Notes under the pieces: generated by a model | What the model saw: only the letters and a program-made list of their open reading frames with translations | What the model was told of the DNA's origin: nothing | Database searches by the model: none | Translations under genes and position numbers: made by a program | Source of the DNA: Penium margaritaceum | Taxonomy: Eukaryota > Streptophyta > Zygnematophyceae > Desmidiales > Peniaceae | Direction: 5' to 3' | DNA: 64,000 nucleotides | NCBI GenBank assembly: GCA_023375785.1 | Contig: SZWC01001605.1 | Location: 31,584-95,583 of the forward strand | Shown here: one piece after another, positions 56,386 through 64,000 of the stretch | Layout: each line of letters starts with the position of its first letter | Numbering within the stretch: position 1 is the first letter of the stretch

Positions 56386-56392
56386 GGAATAA

Positions 56393-57020
56393 CGAACATG
56401 AGCTTAGTGTATGAGTGCGATGTAAGACGGCAAGAATTTGGCCAAGTCTGGAACGGTGAATGTAAAGAACAAGGAGAGAGTACAAATGAGCCACTAGCGA
56501 ACTTAAGTAGGGGCGCCGGCAGCTAGCCGCACCGGGCCCCGTCACCCCCGCTGAGCCCAAACGAGTCAGCGGGGAGAACACACTGCGTTCACCATGATAA
56601 CAATAACGGTGGTCTCCTCGAGGCACTGGAACAGCTATCCGAGTGCCCGGGTCTCGACCACCGAGAAAATAGGAGCAGTGTCAGAAAAATCTCAGAATCA
56701 ATTTCCAGACATCACACATGCTTTCCGATCATCGGAAGCACTAATACAGCCACCGGGTCTCCTCGTCGCACCGGTATAGTCCACCGGGTGCGCGGGTCTC
56801 TACCCACCGAGAAAACTCTCCTAGCTCCCGACAAGCCCAAACGACTACCAGAACTCATCGACCACGTCTCGTCGGTGCTGTCGTGCGTGCTGGAGAAGTC
56901 TCGGTGCAGTCCGGAGGCCCGTCGTGTCGTCACGCCCTCCTCTATCATATACCCCGAATGTGGGTATATTGGTAAACTAGCGGTGTCGGTCGTGACGGGT
57001 GGAAGCCACACAAACCAACA
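56393..57020 (-). repeat. Cop7 5' LTR, outer 628 bp
   Basis: It resumes exactly where 47,094 left off (CGAACATGAGCT) and ends ACACAAACCAACA at 57,020. With 47,054-47,094 it makes 669 bp, equal to the 3' LTR. Confidence 0.92.
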
Positions 57021-57025
57021 TCGTC

Positions 57026-57134
57026 GATGCTCCGGTGCCAGCTGGGTCGGCATTAGGGATCTGCGCGAGCATGGATACGGCCGAGTGGTCGCAGTATGTT
57101 GTACAAACAGACGAGGACGGCTCACATCACAACA
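57026..57134 (-). repeat. Cop6 5' LTR, outer 109 bp
   Basis: It continues the Cop6 LTR after the Cop7 target duplication TCGTC and ends CACATCACAACA. TACAA follows, the probable right target duplication of Cop6. Confidence 0.88.
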
Positions 57135-57139
57135 TACAA

Positions 57140-58050
57140 AAATAACGCACATCATCCGAAAGTGTATGTGGACACGCCACCATGTGAGTTGTTCATAACA
57201 CGAATGTGTATGAGATGTTTCAAAGAGCTGATAGCTGGCCCATTGGCATATTCTTCATACTATCCAAGTGGTTGAAAAGGGTAGGAACACCATATAAATT
57301 GAGCGTGTCACTGCTCCGAGGAGCCCTTGGGTTTGCATGACAATCATGTTGATTTTCTTTATTGCATTGATGGCGTGTGTGTGAAGACCAATGGATTGTA
57401 AACAATGTATGGGAAATTGAACAATTGAGCACCAATACTGACATAAATTCCCACGAATGCTTTCAAATGAGGAGATTTTGCACAAAATGAAGGGGCTTGG
57501 TTGGAGGACTTTGTGGGTGGATGGCTCTTAATTTATCTTAATCCAATTTTATTGTTGCTAGATTTAGCTAAACTTTATTTTCAAGAAGCAATGATCTAGA
57601 TCAATATGGAATTAACATTTTATGCGTCAAATAGAAAAGGTAACGAAATGGATGGATGAATGGACTGTATGAGGGATTCAAGCACATAATCTGTTCAAAC
57701 GCTTTCCATTCACTCAGAATTTTTATATTCTTGTGTCAAAATTACAATCGAGGTTGGTGCCATCTTAAGCTGACAGATATAAATGAAGTCAAGAAGTATT
57801 TTCTGCTCCTGAATTTGCAATCGGACCATTGATGGAAGTGCTTCTTCAGAAGATATTTTACACAGAAAGAGCAGTATTTCCGTTCAAGCAACCTTTAAAT
57901 CGGAAAATATAATCCATTACTCCTTCTTCCTTTAGCCCAGTTGTGGTCTTCGAATGCTCCTTATTTGGGAGCCTTAGTGGGGTTTTTTCAGCCACCGCCA
58001 TAATGTCGATATTCACTGCCGGTTCAGCTGGCCTTGATGACCATTTCGAT
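57140..58050. other. AT-rich intergenic sequence, nothing recognised
   Basis: Single-copy looking, AT-rich sequence between the transposon nest and the beta-amylase upstream region. No reading frame with recognisable content, no repeat and no RNA gene was seen. Confidence 0.6.
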
Positions 58051-58061
58051 TGCTTAGGCTC

Positions 58062-58068
58062 TATTTAA
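58062..58068 (+). promoter_or_regulatory. Candidate TATA box (TATTTAA)
   Basis: TATTTAA stands at the transition from AT-rich to GC-richer, leader-like sequence, about 1.5 kb upstream of the beta-amylase start codon. It could drive a beta-amylase transcript with a long or intron-containing leader, or an unrelated transcript. Confidence 0.3.
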
Positions 58069-61950
<3,882 letters not shown>

Positions 61951-62783
61951 GAAATGCCTGGGTGTTGAGGCACCCATGCACAGCTGTCATCAGTTTTGTC
62001 CAATGTGCCCTCCTTGGGCCAGACACATTTTTTGCAGCAACACCTCAACTGCTGCTGCTCTGACGTGCCCGCACCCTACTTCTTTCACCACTTGTGACAA
62101 TTTGTACATGGCACATGTTTATGAAGATCACCCATTCTTTCATGAGTCATTTTAGTTTTCATTGCACTCCTATCATGTGAAAGGCTGAACTTGAGGCTTT
62201 AGCCTGCAGTTGGAATTAAGACTGTTAAGTAGACACTTAATATCATGCTTCCATAACTGGCCTAGCTGCTTCTGGGTGGAAACGACAGTCAAATTTCTTG
62301 AACTGGATCTGGACAACTGGAGACAAAGGCAGACCACGGCAAAAACTATCATGAAAATGTTGCGAACAATACTGGAGGTGACTAACTCGAAAGAGCATTG
62401 ACAAAGTGAGCTGGACTTAAGAGTCCAGAGAGTTTGCATGCTGTAGGAAGGGTGAGTTTGGCCCTCCCTCCGCTGTGAAGAGGTATAGTGCCAGCCACCC
62501 TCCGCCACCGAAAAGGTTGGCTAGTGGCTAGCTGACAGCCAGCCGGCTAAACATCTGGCAGCCAACCAGGTGACCGAACGACCATTTTCCGGCCGCTTGT
62601 TACCCGCCAAAATCCTGTCCGCTCAGTCCATGGACAGGAGACCGCGAGGCCTCCACTGTTGAGCCCTAGACGTCGCCCTCCCACCCTCACCTCATTGGAT
62701 GAGCGAGACGAGGGAAGAGTGCTAAAATCCAATTCAAGTACATAGAACCATGGAATGTAGAGGGAGTATGAAGATGCGTACAA
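61951..62783. other. Beta-amylase 3' flank
   Basis: The first few hundred bases are probable 3' UTR. No clear AATAAA signal was found. From about 62,490 short GGCTAG/CTAGCC and GCCAGCC inverted motifs appear but form no defined element. Confidence 0.5.
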
Positions 62784-63548
62784 GCTTCCTAGCGACACAG
62801 CCGCTGACTGGGCGTTAGTGCCCCGTCAGACGGTAACAACAGTCAATAATGCTTCAATAGCATTTGCAGAGAGAAATGACAAATGACAGGTCCATGGCAT
62901 AAGTACTTGCTGCGGCGCACGACGGGTGTCGCACGCGGCAGCACAAGGTTTGTCCTAAAACCAACCCAAAACCACTGTTTTGGCCGTAACTCAGCGTAGA
63001 CATGTCAGAACGCTACGCCGTCTGAACATAGACGTGCAGAATCACAAGCCGAACGCTACGACTGGTCACATGCATGTATCCGACATCAAACGGTAGACAC
63101 ACAATGCAAAAACATGCAAATCGGGCCCACGGCCAATCCACCGATAAATTCATACGTGCTGTAGAAAACCTGCAGGAGGTCCCTGGCAGCGTCCAGAGCT
63201 CCAAGATGGTCATTGGTCAACTCCAAGCTAATAGTCCACCACTAGACGACGCCCCGGTACCACCTGGATCCGCATCAGGGATGTGCACGGGCATGGACAC
63301 GGCCGAGTGGTCACAGTTAACTATACAGGTCGACAGGAACGTCACAAATCACAACACTCTCCCATGACCCGATGGTACGCATGTCCATACACGTGCAGCA
63401 CCGAAACGAGTACAACGACGAGTGCGGAAACAATCGTGATACAGATACAGACACACCCCACACTCAACCACTCTCAGGCAAAGGGCGAAGCCCAACAGAA
63501 GGAATGACCACCAGAAAATTATAGCGTACTAGTGCCTTCGTCAAGATG
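62784..63548 (-). repeat. Truncated copia end: LTR plus start of internal region, Cop6-related
   Basis: The stretch up to CACAACA at 63,356 aligns with the Cop6 LTR (for example GTTTGTCCTAAAACC, CACTGTTTTGGCCGTAACTC and AACGCTACGACTGGTCAC). A polypurine tract follows (minus strand CATGGGAGAG), then about 190 bp matching Cop6 at 33,446-33,640. Similarity stops at about 63,548. The element is cut there, so only its 3' end remains. The left LTR edge is approximate. Confidence 0.75.
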
Positions 63549-64000
63549 TAACGGGCCGTGTCTCCAGCTCCTGCTCTGAAGTCGTCGTCGGAGTTCGCAG
63601 AATGGCGTTCTCAGTCCGCGTCAGGGGTTTACCCCCTTCGCGCGACTGAGGGGCAATCGTCATCAACGACCCAGAGCAGGGAGACTCGAATATTTCGAGT
63701 CTCCGGAGGCCCATTTCCGTTTTTAACCAAACCCCTGGTTTTGGGACCCAAACCGGGGGTTTTTACCTCGAACTCGTGTGTTCGCACGAGTTATATCGTT
63801 TGTTTTACGTCGAAGTTCGTCATAAACGAACTTCGAGTTTCTTTTTGTCGTTCTGGCGCGAAATCGTCGCGTGCGAGGCACGCTGGCGATTTCGCGCCAG
63901 TTATTTCGACCTCCCCCTCGCTCCCCCTATCCCTCGTCCTCTCTTGCTCGTTTGCAAGGAGGGCGAGGGGGGACGAGGGCACGAGGCCACGAGGCCTCGC
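63549..64000. repeat. Run of consecutive hairpins, possible LTR of another element
   Basis: From 63,610 to the window edge at least six inverted repeats follow one another: 63,610-63,650 (7-bp outer stem), 63,680-63,704 (perfect 11 bp), 63,729-63,762 (about 15 bp, one bulge), 63,771-63,792 (8 bp), 63,810-63,836 (perfect 11 bp), 63,853-63,900 (perfect 14 bp with an inner 6-bp hairpin) and 63,982-63,999 (7 bp). The segment begins TGTAACGGGCCGTG exactly where the copia fragment ends, which looks like an LTR start. The rest lies outside the window. Confidence 0.7.

Larger units (their letters stand above)
47095..56387 (-). mobile_element. Cop8: youngest, nearly complete Ty1/copia element
   Basis: LTRs are 47,096-47,930 and 55,563-56,385, the primer site 55,548-55,559 and the polypurine tract 47,931-47,940. 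A full gag, protease, integrase, RT and RNase H set lies in between. The two LTRs differ at about 22 substitutions, one 12-bp indel and a poly-C length change by my reading. AATAA flanks it (47,090 and 56,388), offset by one or two bases from the TG..CA ends. It inserted 41 bp from the inner edge of the Cop7 5' LTR. Stops and a frame change make this copy inactive as read. Confidence 0.93.
40921..57020 (-). mobile_element. Cop7: non-autonomous LTR element, middle level of the nest
   Basis: Its 3' LTR is 40,921-41,589. Its 5' LTR is 47,054-47,094 plus 56,393-57,020, interrupted by Cop8. Both LTRs total 669 bp. The primer site GCTCTGATACCA (47,042-47,053, perfect) abuts the LTR, and the polypurine tract is at 41,590-41,600. 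The target duplication is TCGTC. The only long coding frame (41,920-44,976) encodes a zinc-knuckle protein without protease, integrase, RT or RNase H. Without Cop8 the element measures about 6.8 kb. It would need enzymes from another copia. Confidence 0.9.
32801..57134 (-). mobile_element. Cop6: outermost copia element of a three-level nest
   Basis: Its 3' LTR is 32,801-33,445. Its 5' LTR is split into 40,388-40,920 and 57,026-57,134 by the Cop7 insertion. With one target duplication removed the lengths are 645 and 642 bp. A primer site GCTCTGATATCA (11 of 12 matches) lies at 40,376-40,387 and a polypurine tract follows the left LTR. The flanks TGCAA (32,796) and TACAA (57,135) are a probable 5-bp target duplication with one change. 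The internal part is a decayed copia. The LTRs differ at many sites (roughly one in six by eye), the highest of the three nested elements. Confidence 0.9.

Overview
This window comes from a plant-lineage (streptophyte) nuclear genome and consists mostly of layered, decaying transposable elements around one recognisable host gene. The plant assignment rests on a plastid-type beta-amylase (BAM1-like) gene with five short GT-AG introns of 92-121 nt at 59,583-61,950 (+), several Ty1/copia retrotransposons primed by initiator-Met tRNA, and a Mutator-like DNA transposon. The species cannot be read from the sequence. No bacterial operons, rRNA or tRNA genes, or CRISPR arrays were seen.

Layout, left to right. 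Cop1 (1-3,586, minus) is a copia gag-pol whose only stops are six TAG codons plus one frameshift. Cop2 (about 4,600-8,466, minus) is a decayed copia. Cop3 (about 10,512-19,613, minus) is an old copia split by Cop4 (13,952 to about 17,340, plus), a gag-only LTR element. Cop5 (about 19,975-25,430, minus) is a 5'-truncated copia carrying a 25-bp perfect palindrome where its integrase is deleted. An AT-rich stretch follows. Then comes a Mutator-like element (about 27,110-32,260, plus) with a dead transposase and terminal inverted regions made of short tandem repeats.

The centre (32,801-57,134) is a three-level nest, all on the minus strand. Cop6 is the oldest. Cop7, a non-autonomous element encoding a zinc-knuckle protein but no polymerase, sits in the 5' LTR of Cop6. 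Cop8, a near-complete copia with LTRs differing at about 22 sites, sits in the 5' LTR of Cop7. Removing each insert with one copy of its 5-bp target duplication restores host LTRs of matching length: 669/669 bp for Cop7 and 645/642 bp for Cop6. Sequence divergence between LTR pairs rises in the same order, Cop8 < Cop7 < Cop6.

After the nest there is about 0.9 kb of AT-rich sequence, then the beta-amylase upstream region, the gene itself, a truncated LTR related to Cop6 (about 62,784-63,548), and a striking run of consecutive hairpins reaching the right edge.

Two themes cross the elements. First, in the younger ones (Cop1, Cop7, Cop8) nearly every in-frame stop is TAG, often at a Gln position, while natural ORF ends are TGA. 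I favour CAG-to-TAG decay at methylated CHG sites over recoding. Second, the families share odd architecture: CAG/CTG-rich leaders, minisatellites of 33-36 bp in the integrase-RT linker, and in Cop6 and Cop7 a homologous leader segment of about 0.9-1.0 kb bounded by 16-bp inverted repeats. All three N-runs are flanked by exact or near-exact direct duplications, which look like unmerged contig ends.
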